Shown one piece after another: positions 45,854 through 58,145 of a stretch of 64,000 nucleotides of DNA (position 1 is its first letter; the number at the start of each line of letters is the position of its first letter). The stretch is taken from positions 2,048,501-2,112,500 of the forward strand of contig OY987249.1 in assembly GCA_963920765.1 (NCBI GenBank), in the 5' to 3' direction. This stretch comes from Ulota crispa. Lineage: Eukaryota; Streptophyta; Bryopsida; Orthotrichales; Orthotrichaceae. Under the pieces are notes generated by a model. The model had not been told where the DNA came from and did no database searches. It saw only the letters and a program-made list of their open reading frames with translations. The position numbers and the translations under genes were made by a program.

Positions 45854-46266
45854 GGGAATTGATATGTGTACACCGGGGGTTGATATTTGCAACCCCCCCG
45901 TGGAGATAAATTGTAGATTTCTACCATCAAAAATTCGAATTTGAGAATTTTGAATTTAGATTTGGATTTAGAGACCATGGCTTACTCTAGAACCATTAAA
46001 AAAAAGTTGTAATTAAACAACACTTAATGAAAAAGCTTAGTTGGTGAAAAAAGTGTTCCTTTTACTTTTGTTTGTAAAAAAAGTAAACGTTTTCATTGAT
46101 TGTTGTTCAACTGCAAACTTTTTTATGGTTCTAGAATAAACCATGGTCTTTAAGTCCAAATCCAAATTCAAAATTCTCAAATTCAGATTTTTGATGATAG
46201 AAATCTACAATATACCTCCTAGGGAGGTGTGCAAATATCAACCCCGGTGTGCACATATCAATTCCC
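45854..46266. mobile_element. Foldback MITE with long inverted arms
   Basis: Left arm GGGAATTGATATGTGTACAC and right arm ending TGTGCACATATCAATTCCC, bounded by TAA and TTA. The arms are complementary for most of 413 bases; matching inner blocks include CCATGG with TAGAACCAT and its inverse. Non-coding. The TTA/TAA flank would fit PIF/Harbinger. Confidence 0.65.
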
Positions 46267-46609
46267 TTAGTTAAATATATCATATTGTTTATTGATTTTC
46301 ACTTAATAACTTCTGTTTAAAAAAATTTATAGTAAAATACTAGTAAAATTTATTTGAAGCATTTCACATTAAGGATTGAATTTATAATAGATTTCAATTT
46401 ATTTCATGGATTTTGAAACATATACGCTTTTTTGAATCATTTTAACATTTGAAGATATCACTAAAAATGCTAAGCTACTATCACCAAATAACTTTGAAAA
46501 ATACTACCACAAAAGATTACATACTTTTTGTTTAAAAGTATAGATTGCTTGAAGCTTAGCATAACAATTGAGCTTTGAGATGGGTTGGGCAAAATCTATG
46601 TTTGTTGTT

Positions 46610-46880
46610 TTGTATATGCTTTTCCATGTTGTATATGGATGAGGCATTTGAGTAGCACATGAATCCCATTGGGGTTGTAAATTTCAAAATAAGTCACTGA
46701 CATATTATTGGTCAACTATGATTTTTTGTAGAAATTTTGACATTTGTCATAAAACCATTTCTTTGAGTATTACATGGTCCTCATTTGAATACATTCAATG
46801 CTTTTGATAGGCAACATCCTTAAGGAGGTGAGGTTTTTTAAGTTTGAAAGAATTGATTTTTGATCTAGAAAAGTGTTTGT
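46610..46880 (+). repeat. Diverged copy of the MITE at 57888-58145
   Basis: Shares GTTGTATATGGATG, ACATGAATCCCATTGG, TTGACATTTGTCATA and GGCAACATCCTT in order with 57945-58150. The TTAA-bounded ends are no longer clear here. Confidence 0.6.
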
Positions 46881-47086
46881 GGAGCATTGATGAGCATGAC
46901 ATGCACATTGAAAGTTGAAAATGCAAAGATATATTAATTTGGCAATAATCAAAGGCAAGGCAAAGTAATAGCCTACACCTCAAATTTTAATATCCATTAA
47001 CTCCGATACAAGGGATTTGGACCCAAGAAAGGGCTGTGAGTTTAGATGTTCCCAATGCCACTGCTGGTCGCCAGAATAAATAAATA

Positions 47087-47150
47087 AATTTAAAAAAAAG
47101 TCAAAAAAAGTCAAAAAAAGTCAAAAAAAGTCAAAAAAAAGTTTTTTTTC
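47087..47150. repeat. Short tandem repeat, 10-bp unit
   Basis: AAAAAAAGTC repeated about five times, flanked by A- and T-runs. Confidence 0.85.
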
Positions 47151-49705
47151 CAAAAACAATAATTAAATAATAATGCCTGACATGGTCATCCTAATGTCAA
47201 GTCAAACTGCTGCAAATTACCTATGTGGAAGTATTGTGAAAGTATTCCCAAAGTTCCCATAGTTTTGGGGGAAGGGGCCCATTTTTGGGTCCAAATCCCT
47301 TGTAATGCTTTCACAACTTTTCAAGTATGTATTTAGTTTTATATTTGGTGAAGAGATGATAGTAAAGGAAGGTCCAAATGAGGAATGGACATTTCTGTAT
47401 CCAACTATACATGGAATACTATTTTTTTAAATTTCATCCATTCAAATGTAGTTTGATTTTGTATCTGTTTTCAAACATTTGTACAATATTTATTTCACAT
47501 TTTCAAGATTTTGGATGTGCACTTTGGCTCAACAGAACTACAACCTTTTGGTGGGGCCCTTTTATGCAATGGAAATCCGAACCCAACCCAACCTCCATGC
47601 AGCTTGTCACCTTCACGGGCTTTGTATTCTTACGCCCTTAGAGTATCTCCACTTGTAACCAAAAAAACAATGAAGTTGAGGAGATTTTTGAATGAAAGAG
47701 AGCAATTAATGCATGTGTCGGTCAAAAAATCTCCTTAACATGGCAAAAATTGTAACTTCCCCATGTACAACAACTTTTTTAAATACAATTTTTTTCTTTT
47801 ACAAAAAGTAAGTTGAAGAATCTATGTACATTTGCAAACAAGTAGACTTGTCATCAGTTGGATGTTCATTTTCCTAGTTGGACTGATGGGAGAAACAAGA
47901 AACATTGTGTTTTCAAATAACGAATTTTTTGAAATCAAGGGAGAATGATGCTCTTACCAAGCATTTTTCAGTTTCTCTAGGAGTCCTTCAAGGCTCTCAA
48001 TATACATTTATCCTTATAACACAATTGAGAACCAAAAGGTGCAAAAAGAAAGAGCTTCTCAATTTAGGGCATGTAGCGTGTTAAAAACTCACATGACAAG
48101 ATAAACTTAGGGTTTTGCTTTGCATTTTGGATTGAATCCCTTTGGAGATTGCCCATTTGGGTTTGCTCAAGTATAGCAACCAAGCTCGGTCAGTATTATT
48201 AAAGGGCGTGACTTTAACTAAGGATGGATGATCTAATTAAATTAAGGTTCTTTCAAAGTGACTCTAGAAATCCATACAGCTTATGAGATCATCATGATTA
48301 GAACTTATAATTCTAATCATTAAACAAACATTATAAAAATTGCTCAAATTCAATCACATTTAGATATATATAGATGTAAATTTGTCTTTCTTTATAACTT
48401 GTCAATGAGTTTTACATAGAATAAACATGCTTATGTATATGGATATGATTTGTGGGTCAAATTTTGCCATCCTTGTTTAAAAACCACCATGATTTTATTC
48501 ATGTAGATTGCACTTAACAATACATCTTTGTGTTTTTGGAATTTGAACTAGACTTTGGTTCTTTAGGAATAATATTTTTTAACCAAGGTTTCTAGAAAGC
48601 ATTTCTTTCATCATTTATTCAAATTTCATAAGAGATGCATTATTGAAACCAATTTTTAATAGGTTCTCTTTGTAAGAAATGTTGAACCTGATTAAAAACT
48701 AACTTTGGTTCATGTTTTTCATTGTTGTTAACTCCGTATTATTATAAAGCATACTTGGCTATGGAAAACAGCCCTTGGTCTCTTTTCAAAGCATTTAATT
48801 AAAATCTTCAATATTTGTGACCAACATGTGTTGCCCTTGTATGCAAAATGCACTAAAATGAGCTTCAAATATATATATTTTTAACAAATTTTGCTCCACT
48901 GAAAAAAACATTCTTTTTGAAAATCAAACAATTGGACAGAAAAAGAGCATGTTTACAAGCGTGCTTACCAAATATTACGGGTTTGCATGTTCATTATAAA
49001 ATATTGAAGTTGAATGGAACGATGCTTTGAAAATATCTTTGTTCTATGATCTTCATCATCACTACATTCAAAATTGCCAAGCGCACCCAACTTCAATATG
49101 TGTAATTGTTGACAGATGCTTTTAGAGAAAGGGCTATCTTAGCAGCCCCCCACAAAATTTTCACATTTTTATCTTTATGTCAAAAAACATTGAGGAAAAA
49201 GGTGGGTTTTAGTGAACATTTGACATTTTTGTGTTTCTTTTGGGTTATGTCCCATGATTCCCAGAAGAAAACATTTGAAAAAAATTCCTTTTCAACCATG
49301 CAAGACCTACCTCAAATATTAATAAATGACAAATTGTTACATAGACTCATAAGTGCAAGAGAGAAGCACCTAAAGGACACTTTATATATTAGTGCCCAAT
49401 TGTTGACCAATATTCTAAAATCTATTAGAATGAACCAACAAAGTTGCTCAAATTCTTAAATTGGATTGTTAATTAAGCCTTATGGTTTCATATTGAGGAT
49501 TGGCAAAATTGGACTTGTTGATGACATGGTTGCTTGTGTGGCAAATCTTGGCACCAAAAATTAAGCTCTAGCCAAGAAAAATTGTGTCCTCACAATGCAT
49601 CTACCCAATTTAAGAACATGCACTTCATTTATTAATTTGAAATTGGATAATTGGACCCAAGAGCTTTATAGTAGGATCCAATCAAAAATTTAGGCATGGC
49701 CCAAT
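47151..49705. other. AT-rich intergenic DNA, nothing recognised
   Basis: Open frames at 47378-47738 and 49106-49459 have no recognisable motif and biased AT-rich composition. The string TTAGAGTATCTCCACTTG at 47638 resembles an end of the TTA-flanked MITEs at 18.6-19.3 kb, but no partner end was found. Confidence 0.4.
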
Positions 49706-49709
49706 GGAT

Positions 49710-49815
49710 TGTGAATTGGGTCAACTTGAAATCAAGCAAACTTAAAATTGGGCTGACTTGGAATTGAGCCAACTTGAAATTGAGCCAACTTTGAATTGGG
49801 CCAACTTGGAACTCA
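49710..49815. repeat. ~18-bp tandem repeat
   Basis: Variants of GAATTGGGCCAACTTG are repeated about six times in a row with changes. Confidence 0.75.
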
Positions 49816-50037
49816 AGGCCCATTCCCATTGGACAGTTGGACTTGGACGTGTTTGGGTGAGATTATTTTTTGTCTTTTTCCTCAACACAAGTCCACCAAC
49901 ATGGCTTTGAAACTAGTTTCTCAAATGTATTTGGATTGAGTTAGTAAATCACGTTCTCTCAAATGGTGCATTCCTCCATTACAAGCAATCAATGAGAAGG
50001 TTCCATGTATGATCTCAAAAAGTGGGAGTAATGATGT

Positions 50038-50376
50038 GGGACCTTCTAAAGTAAGAGGCTCATGAATGGATTAGCTAAGGGCTGAATTTAAATTTTGGGG
50101 AGGTGAAATTCCTTGAAATATTTTTTCAGTAATTTTTCTTCAAAGACAAGAAGAATTGGCATCTGACCCAAGTTGTTTCATATTTTTGAAACTTTGTGGA
50201 ATTAGTTATGAAATTTTAAAGTTGAAATGGCATAAGGCTCTAAAATGAATCATCTCCTCAAATGTACATTTTTTGTACATTGTTGAAGCTTATGAAAAAC
50301 AACATATACAGCAATTGTACATTTGAGAAGGTGATCCATTTTAGAACTTTAGCTAAGTTAGAACCTCCTACCTTAG
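50038..50376 (+). mobile_element. 335-bp MITE, family 'CTAAGGTAGGAGG', copy 3
   Basis: Right end AGAACCTCCTACCTTAG, interior TTGGCATCTGACCCAAGTTG and an inner stem with CTCCTCAAATGTAC, all matching copy 2. The left end is degenerate. Confidence 0.68.
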
Positions 50377-50479
50377 ACGATAGGATTTTAAAACTTTTTT
50401 GTGGCTCTAGTTTTTGTTTATGTATTTTTATTGAAACTCATTCCTCTGACGCTTCTTGCCAATGTGAATGAAATTTTGG

Positions 50480-51220
50480 GTGACTCATTTAGAATAGTAT
50501 TCACGTTAGACGGAACAGCTTGTGAACGTGTCAATGGGAATGGGGCATGAGCCTGGGTCCGGTATAAAGTGGTTCTGAGTTTCTGAAATTCTCTGCTAAC
50601 TTACTCATATGGATCGGCTTTGATGGACCACCTCACTGACATTTGAGAACTGCAATTCTCTATATTGACTTGACTGACAGCATTTCAAAAATTCAAAAAA
50701 AAAATCAAATGAGAAGCATGACATAAGCTTACTGAGCTACCTACTAATCTACTATCACCCAACATTCATCAATAATATTTGAGTTTAGAACGTCAACTAA
50801 AGATCAATACTGCAAGATCAATTAGATAGATCAATTGTAAGGTCATTTAAAAATACCAGTTGCATAATCAATTAAATAGAAGAAAAATGATGATTGTAAA
50901 ACTTCTGTTTTTATAAAGGGCAACGGGTAGTCTTCATTTTCAAAAATCTAAAGATATATTATACACTGACAATTAGTTTTCTATGAACTACCTAGATAAA
51001 ATTTTAGAATAATCACCTTCTGTAGAGAATGACGCTAGTAAATACATTCTACGTATTACGTGCCCCTGCATTAAGTAAATTTTGGTGGTTACCTTTAAGC
51101 TAAAGTCTCAAGTTCTGAATAATCCTTGTATCATATCCACGTGGGTATGTCCACCATTGCATTTGACTATGTTTTTGAAAAAAAATTGAAACAAGAAATT
51201 TGAGATTGTTTTTAGAGTTG
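50480..51220. other. AT-rich intergenic DNA, nothing recognised
   Basis: No conserved protein, transposon end or clear repeat seen. Confidence 0.4.
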
Positions 51221-51227
51221 CTTGCGG

Positions 51228-51229
51228 CT

Positions 51230-51278
<49 letters not shown>

Positions 51279-51325
51279 CAACAATAATAACAATAATAAC
51301 AATAACAACAATAACAACAACAACA
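51228..51325. repeat. (AAT)n/(AAC)n microsatellite
   Basis: About 33 trinucleotide units, first pure AAT and then a mix of AAT and AAC. The poly-Leu and poly-Ile frames across it are artefacts. Confidence 0.97.
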
Positions 51326-52299
51326 TTGATAAATATTAAATTTTGTTATAAACTTATCAAACTTTTGTCTTTTTCAAGATTTTTGTGCAAAAAGGAACAT
51401 ATATGTTGTTTTGGAGAACACCAAAAAGAATGAGTTTTAAGCTTGAAAAGTCGTCAAATTACATGGAACAAATGTGCCAAAGAATTTGTTTAGCAGCAAC
51501 TATAGTCAAGTACAATAACCTCCACATAACAAAAGAATATGTTTTGAGTAATTTGTATTTCAAATATGACACCAAATAGTTATTTTGTACTTTGTACACG
51601 TATTTTATAAATAACTCACATGTAACCTAATTTAAACTGCTCATGCTTCATCCTCCTCAAAGAAATTTAAAATTTTGCAGTAATTTCTTTTTGTGATAAA
51701 CAGTGGTTGACAAAATGGTACACCCAACCTCACACATAATAACTACTTGTCTTAATTCATAAATTTTATTTGAAAACCACTACCACGATGTTTTTCTAAG
51801 TGGTTTCTTTAGCACGCTTCTAAATAATTTCCAAAATTGAATTTCCTAAGGTGCTTTCAAGGGTCAAAATTTATGCACTCCATGTCTATTTGTACTTAGT
51901 ACTAGAAAGGAAGTTACTAAACTGTTAAGAATGAATTCAAATACACCTTTAGGCCATTTTCATTTTGTTAACATCAACCTTAACAACAAGCGTGAATGAA
52001 AACATTGAAAATATTTTATGCAAAAAGCTTAAAACAGTACTAGCAAAAATCTTAAAAGCTGTAATAGAGAATTCTTCAAAGTTGTACTAACAAAAAATAA
52101 TAATAATAATTGTACTAACAGAAAAACAAAAAAATTGTACTAATTTAAAAAAAAAACAATTGTGCTAACAAAAATCTAGAGAATAATGTTTGCAAAAATC
52201 CTGGGAAGAATTTAAATCTAAATATTGGACTACATTCAATTAACATCAACCCTACCACCACTTCAAGGTTTGAATCACTTGCAAAAATACTATTAAAAA

Positions 52300-52620
52300 A
52301 GATCTACACTAAATATTGCATTTAGATTGCCTTGACAATTTGGTTGCCTCACCCTAAAAAGTTATGTCATGACTCATTTCTTGACCCCTTGGAGGCGCAT
52401 GCAACTCTTTAGATATTAGGATTTCATACCATTTATAGTTTGGACAATGTTAAAAAAATTCGATAACTTCATTGTTGTTGTCAGGCCCTTAAAATTCAAT
52501 TATCAACAAAAATTACTACAGTATTAGTAAGTATGTGTTTAGTGAGTAAAATGTTGAGAAATTAGTTTGAGACAACCTAAACGTAATATTCAGTATATAG
52601 GATTTGATGATACGGGTAGA
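52300..52620 (+). repeat. Dispersed repeat, third copy
   Basis: Contains TTAGATTGCCTTGACAATT, CATGACTCATTTCTTGACC, GGCGCATGCAACTCT and GTAAAATGTTGAGAAATTAG, as in 45285-45600 and the broken copy at 16640-22000. Confidence 0.6.
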
Positions 52621-52697
52621 GATGTTTCTGGTAGGCTTCAAGTTGCCCACTCTAAAATATCATGGAAAATGAAACCGCTTGGGAAAGACAGCTGCCC

Positions 52698-53362
52698 AAG
52701 AAAGAAACCGTGGCCCTCAGGGAAAGAAACCGTGGCCCTCAGGGAAAGAAACCGTGGCCCTCAGGGAAAGAAAACGTGGCCCTCAGGGAAAGAAACCGTA
52801 GCCCTCAGGGAAAGAAACCGTAGCCCTCAGGGAAAGAAACCGTAGCCCTCAAGGAAAGAAACCGTAGCCCTCAGGGAAAGAAACCGTAGCCCTCAGGGAA
52901 AGAAACCGTAACCCTCAGGGAAAGAAACCGTAGCCCTCAGGGAAAGAAACCGTAGCCCTCAGGGAAAGAAACCAAGGCTCTCAGCAAAAGAAGCCGTGGC
53001 TCTCAATGAAAGAAACCGTGGCTCTTAGCGAAAGGCTTCCACAGAAATAAACCGAGGCTCCCATGGAAAGGAACCGAGGCTCCCATGGAAAGGAACCGAG
53101 GCTCCCATGGAAAGGAACCGAGGCTCCCATGGAAAGGAACCGAGGCTCCCATGGAAAGGAACCGAGGCTCCCATGGAAAGGAACCGAGGCTCCCATGGAA
53201 AGGAACCGAGGCTCGCACGGAAAGATACGGAGGCTCCAATAGAAAGAAACCGAGGCTCCTGGGGAAAGAACCCGAAGCTCTTGGGGAAAGAACCCGAAGC
53301 TCCTGGGGAAAGGACCTGAAGCTCGTGGGGAAAGAACCCGAAGCTCATGGGGAAAGGAAAAA
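52698..53362. repeat. 22-bp minisatellite, three successive variants
   Basis: About 30 units of 22 bases. The first block (to about 53040) has GCCCTCAGGGAAAGAAACCG, the second (53050-53215) GAGGCTCCCATGGAAAGGAA, and the third (53250-53362) GAAGCTCCTGGGGAAAGAAC. The variants share an aaaG-aA-CC core, so one array has drifted along its length. Because 22 is not a multiple of 3 and no unit carries a stop in most phases, frames stay open on both strands (for example 53085-53519 plus, 53025-53540 minus). There is no sign that it is translated. Confidence 0.93.
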
Positions 53363-53639
53363 TATCGGACTGATAGAGAAAGAAAGGAAGGATGGAAAGA
53401 AAAAGCCTAGTAGGTGCCGAAAGTACACAAAAAGAAGCGACGAAGCAATAGATGCAGGACAGGTGCATGAACCAGAAGGAGAGACGATGGGAGAGGACTG
53501 CAGCAGTGCAGCTCCGTGAAACAACAACGTGGTGGACCACGCAACCTCCACCAAATATGATCGTGTAGCCTCAAGTTTCCTAATCACAATCTCGCCACCA
53601 TCGCCATACCTTCAACCGCTCGTCGTTCCGCTAATTTTG

Positions 53640-54375
53640 TTGTCAATTTCGGTGTTTTCGAGTTCTTATTTCTCCTCGTTCCACCAGTTTGCTGTATATC
53701 ATTATCGGTAAAGCAACTAAAAGAGCGAAGCAGTGAAGCGTGAAGAGTGGAGATCTTGCCTCGTATAACGCTGTCAATTTCGGTATTTTCGAATCCTTAT
53801 TTCCCCTCGTTTGTCATATATCATTATCGGCAAAGCAATAAAAATAGTGAGTAGTGTGAAGCGTGTAAAGTGGAGATCTTGCCTCGTATAACGCTGTCAA
53901 TTTCGGTATTTTCGAATCCTTACTTCCCCTCGTTTGTCATATATCATTATCGGCAAAGCAATAAAAATAGTGAGTAGTGTGAAGCGTGTAAAGTGGAGAT
54001 CTTGCCTCGTATAACGCTGTCAATTTCGGTATTTTCGAATCCTTACTTCCCCTCGTTTGTCATATATCATTATCGGCAAAGCAATAAAAATAGTGAGTAG
54101 TGTGAAGCGTGTAAAGTGGAGATCTTGCCTCGTATAACGCTGTCAATTTCGGTATTTTCGAGTCCTTATTTCCCTTCGTTCCACCAGTTTGTTATATTAT
54201 CGGCAAAGCAATAAAAAGAGTGAGTAGTGAAGCGTGTAGAGTGAAGATCTTGCCTTGCATAACGCTGTCAATTTCGGTATCTTCGAGTCCTTATTTCCTC
54301 TCGTTCCATCAGTTTGTTATATATCATTATCGGCAAAGCAATAAAAAGAGTGAGTAGTGAAGCGTGAAGAGTGGA
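53640..54375. repeat. ~122-bp tandem array upstream of the ARD gene
   Basis: Six copies of a unit with CGCTGTCAATTTCGGTATTT, TATATCATTATCGGCAAAGC and TGGAGATCTTGCCTCGTAT. The middle three copies are almost identical, so expansion was recent. Confidence 0.93.
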
Positions 54376-54439
54376 GAGTGACGAGCAGAACAAAGAATAC
54401 GGAAGAGGATTGAAGAGTGGTTTGCAGAAAGAAGTAGAT

Positions 54440-54625
54440 CGAAGAGAATTGGAGAGGACTGAAGAGGATTGAATACGATTGCAGAGTATCGAAGGCGGTT
54501 GAAGACGATTGCAGGCGATTGAGAGTATCGAAGACGATTGAAGAGTATTGAAGACGATTGAAGGTGCTTGAAGACGATTGAAGATGATCGAAGGCGCTTG
54601 AAGAAGGTTGAAGCGTTAAGACTGA
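54440..54625. repeat. GA-rich short tandem repeat
   Basis: Variants of GAAGACGATTGAAG and GAAGGCGCTTGAAG repeated irregularly every 15-18 bases, directly after the 122-bp array. Confidence 0.8.
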
Positions 54626-54784
54626 ACAGCAGAAGGAAGGAGAAGATTGTAGAGTGAAGAGAAGTGAGAGCGTGCGTGCGTGCGTGTACGGCATGGGTCT
54701 CGAGGTTCGTTTTCTCCTCCGAAATGAATAATTTCTTTTGGCTTTGCGGTGATTAGTACTTTTCGGTTATTTATTTGAAAAAAG

Positions 54785-55160
54785 CGGGTGTATTATAGCA
54801 GTGTTAGTTCATGCTTTCGGTGTTATGTAGTTTCGAGGAAAGGATTTCTGTTTTGCATAATGCGTGTAGTGTATCTTAGTTTTAGTGCGGTTTTCTTATC
54901 TCAACAGAGTGGGTGGAGACCGTGTTGAATATTGCAGCAGTGTGAGTTCATGCTTTTCGGTGTCATATATATTTTCGAGGAACGGATATCTGTTAGTTAG
55001 ATTTTTTTTAGCATAGTTTTTATAGTGTATCCTAGTTTCAATGCGGTTTTTCTTGTATCCGTAGAGTATGTGAAGAGTGTGTTGAATTATGTAGCAGAGT
55101 GAGTTTATGCTTTCGGCGTTGTGCGGTTTCAAGGAAACGATTTCCTGTTGGTTGAGGGAG
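54785..55160. repeat. ~145-bp tandem repeat, three copies
   Basis: GTTCATGCTTTCGGTGTTAT, TTTCGAGGAA and GTGTATCTTAGTTT recur in order at about 54805, 54950 and 55100. The array lies 0.6-1.0 kb upstream of the ARD start, possibly in its leader. Confidence 0.8.
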
Positions 55161-55768
55161 AAATTTGCATCGAGTGTGTATATCGTACTTTGTGGCTGCA
55201 TTCTTTGATATTGTGAAGAGGTTGAATAGTGCTTTATCCCTGTTCTCTTGAGTTCTAAGAATTGTGTTTGTTCTAATCCTAAGGTTTTCGTCGGTTAATT
55301 AGAAGCTGTGAAGAATCGCAGCGTACAGAGAATTAGTTGACAGCTTGTCTTCGAGAGATAATCTGAAAGTGCAATATTAAATCGCAAATCTTTATAGATT
55401 TTTTTTGCAGTAAATTTTTCGTTGCTGACTGCGATTTGGTTTACGATAGTTTATTACTGCAGTTTTTATTCACAAGGAGGTTCTATAACGCTAAGAAACT
55501 TAGCGTGCTTGAACTACTGTTATTTTTCTATCAATTGGCACTTACATATGTCTAATTGGTTGCGAAGCAGTGCAATTTAGAGTTCAGTTAGGGTTTTCGA
55601 TCACCTTGAAAGAGATCTGTTCTCCGCTCATTCAGGTTTCTAACCAAGATTTTCTTTTGCAGTTTGCTTCAAGTATCAACCGTTACCTAAAAAATGATAT
55701 ATTGTGTCCAAGGGGGCCAAGGTTGCTAAACACATGCGCGTTGGTTCATGCAGGTGCAGAAACCGCCC

Positions 55769-57010
55769 ATGGAGGCTTGGTACATGAACGATTCATCGGA
55801 AGACCAACGGAAACCTCACCATCGCAACCCGCCTGAATACGTTTCTTTGGAGAAGCTTGAAGGTATCTCGATCTTTAAATACTTCTCTATTTGGTTTTGC
55901 TATACATTGCTGCTTACATATGCTTCAATTGAATGTTCTGGTACTGAGATCGACTAACGACGCATTATGTAAACCTGAATTGATAAAAAGCTCATTCCTG
56001 TTCCTTCGATCTCGACAGAGCCCTAATTTTTCTCTTGCCATCCAGGGAGTTTGAGGTACCAGGTCTCTACTAATCGGGTTGTCCTGTCTTTGTATTTGCA
56101 GCGCTCGGCGTGCTAAACTGGGTGCTTGATGCTGACAACTACGAATCTGATCCCAAACTGCAGAAAATCAGAAAAGAGAGGGGGTATAGTTATGAGGTTA
56201 GCCCTCATGTCCGATTTTCTAGGTTTTTTTGAAGTAAAAAGCCGGTGTAGGTGATCCAATGTGAGTCGTAGGAATTACATTTCAATGGCTTGTTTCTAGC
56301 TTTCAAGGTGATATTGCAGAAGTTGATAATGCAGAAATGGCGTGCTAGCTACGTGTTGGAGAATCTGCTGACGAAGCATTTTTCTTTTTGCATTGTGTTA
56401 TCTAAACCGCTTGAACGTGTGGATTTTTCAGGACTTTATAGAAGTGTCTCCTACAACACTACCCAATTACGAAATGAAAATAAAAAACTTTTTCGAGGAG
56501 CACCTACACACAGATGAGGAGATTCGTTACTGCTTGGATGGTAGTGGCTACTTTGACGTCCGCGACCCGGAAGACCATTGGATAAGGATCTGGGTGCACA
56601 AGGGCGATTTGATCGTGTTACCTGCAGGATGTTATCACCGCTTTACTCTTGATGAGAACAATTACCTCAAGGTATGCACGGCTAAGCTTTTATAAATCGC
56701 ATATGATCCACTCAAACTGCTTACGGAAATATAGGTCGAGTTGGATTTCTTCCTCCTCTAAGAGTTGACATTATTTGACCGGCTTGCCATCATGATGCGT
56801 GTTTGTGGACAGCTATATCATAATGCCGAAATTGTGTCGTTGATTGAAACCTTCTTTTATTATCGGTTGCAGGCAATGAGGCTCTTTGTTGGTGAACCTG
56901 TTTGGACCCCGTACAATCGACCTCAAGATGAACACCCTGTAAGAAAGGACTACATCGATCATTTTTTGAAGACTACGCCCAACAAAAAGAACATGTCATC
57001 GGCGACATAA
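55769..57010 (+). CDS. ARD: Acireductone dioxygenase (ARD), 4 exons, complete
   Basis: Exons 55769-55862, 56102-56196, 56432-56671 and 56873-57010; junction phases 1, 0 and 0 with GT/AG borders; 188 residues, the usual plant length. It is a cupin metalloenzyme of the methionine salvage cycle. With Fe2+ it oxidises acireductone to the keto-acid precursor of methionine and formate; with Ni2+ it makes an off-pathway product and CO. Metal ligands are visible as H87, H89 and E93 in [12 protein letters not shown], and H132 in AGCYHRFTL. Other family blocks are [39 protein letters not shown] and [15 protein letters not shown]. The start is the ATG of MEAW; an in-frame ATG at 55748 would add seven residues and sits beside a possible acceptor (TTCATGCAG), so a leader intron is possible. 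The C-terminal tail [13 protein letters not shown] is not conserved. Confidence 0.95.
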
Positions 57011-57883
57011 ATTATTTTCTTCAATATCGAAGAGAAAGGCTAGTGTAGTGTGCTTTTAACGGAGGGTAGAACGGGAGACTTGCCTGTTATGAAGAATTTT
57101 GGTTGCATGAATAGATGTAACGAATATAAGCAGAAAGAGGAGGCGCTGAGACGTCGTTATCAGATATAGTGATGTATAGGAATGCCGTCTTTTGTGAAGT
57201 TTTGCATTGGAGCTTGATAGAGAAAGTCATAGTTGTAGTTTGATTACCCATCATGGCTTTCTTTGTTACTACAAATGCATGGGGGACTTCTGCTGATAAC
57301 CCGTGATTTTGTAGTAGTATATCTGTAAAATGAAAGTTTCTGTATGTAGCCTAAGTTAAACGCCAATTCAAAATTGGAGCAAATGGCTTATTGTTTCAGT
57401 ACCTTTTTATAGTACGGAACTTCTTTCTTTTACTCCCTCTTTCGAACGCTACTTTAATTGTGACATCGCATCCGGGACTGAAGGTTTTAGGAATTTATCC
57501 CTCAAATGACATTTTAGGTCCTCGTGGGGGCAGCCCAAGAATCTCAGAAAGAACAGGCCGGGCATTCATTGAAACTTGAGCAAGAAGACCCTTGCCAAGG
57601 ATACTAGAACCAAGGTCATAACATTCAGTAACAGTAGAGAGGGCTGTCCTTCATTAGTAGCTATGAGGACATTTGCAAAATTTTGTTAGTGTATAAAAGA
57701 CAGGCTTATTTTAGTGCACATATGTCGATGTGGGGGCTAGCTATGTCAGAGTAGAAAATCGAAGTATGTTAAAGATGCAATTCATGGATAATACTTGAAG
57801 AGAGGGAAAGGCAGCCTCTCTTTAGGCTATTGAATGTTATGGTAGGTATACCCATACTTGATTGTTTAAGGATTTGGGTTACC
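57011..57883. other. Downstream region of ARD
   Basis: It should contain the ARD 3' untranslated region. No clear poly(A) signal was assigned. No other gene or transposon end seen. Confidence 0.4.
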
Positions 57884-57887
57884 TTAA

Positions 57888-58145
57888 TCCCTAAAGGATG
57901 TTGCTACTTTGTATATAGACTCCCAACTTGTATACAGACTCCCAAGTTGTATACAGATGGACTATTTGGATAACACATGAACCCATTGGAGTTGTAAGTT
58001 TCAAGCAAAGTCATAGACATACTACTTGTCAACTAGGATTTTTTTGGGGAATTTTTAACATTTGTCATATAGTCATTTCTTTAAGAACTAAATGGTTTTT
58101 GTACAAATACAAACAACATTTTTGGTGGGCAACATCCTTTGGGGG
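57888..58145. mobile_element. TTAA-flanked piggyBac-type MITE
   Basis: TTAA at 57884-57887 and 58146-58149. Left end TCCCTAAAGGATGTTGC, right end inverted CCCCCAAAGGATGTTGCCC. 258 bases. It includes a short tandem GTATACAGACTCCCAA near the left end. A diverged relative is at 46610-46880. Confidence 0.78.

Noticed and set aside
47638-47740. A third TTA-flanked MITE starting TTAGAGTATCTCCAC
   Set aside because: Only one end is recognisable; no matching right end or interior was found.
51108-51433. Poly-Leu and poly-Ile/Thr frames
   Set aside because: They are translations of the AAT/AAC microsatellite.
52698-53362. Evenly spaced repeats that could suggest a CRISPR array
   Set aside because: There are no unique spacers; the 22-bp units abut directly, and the genes around are eukaryotic with introns.
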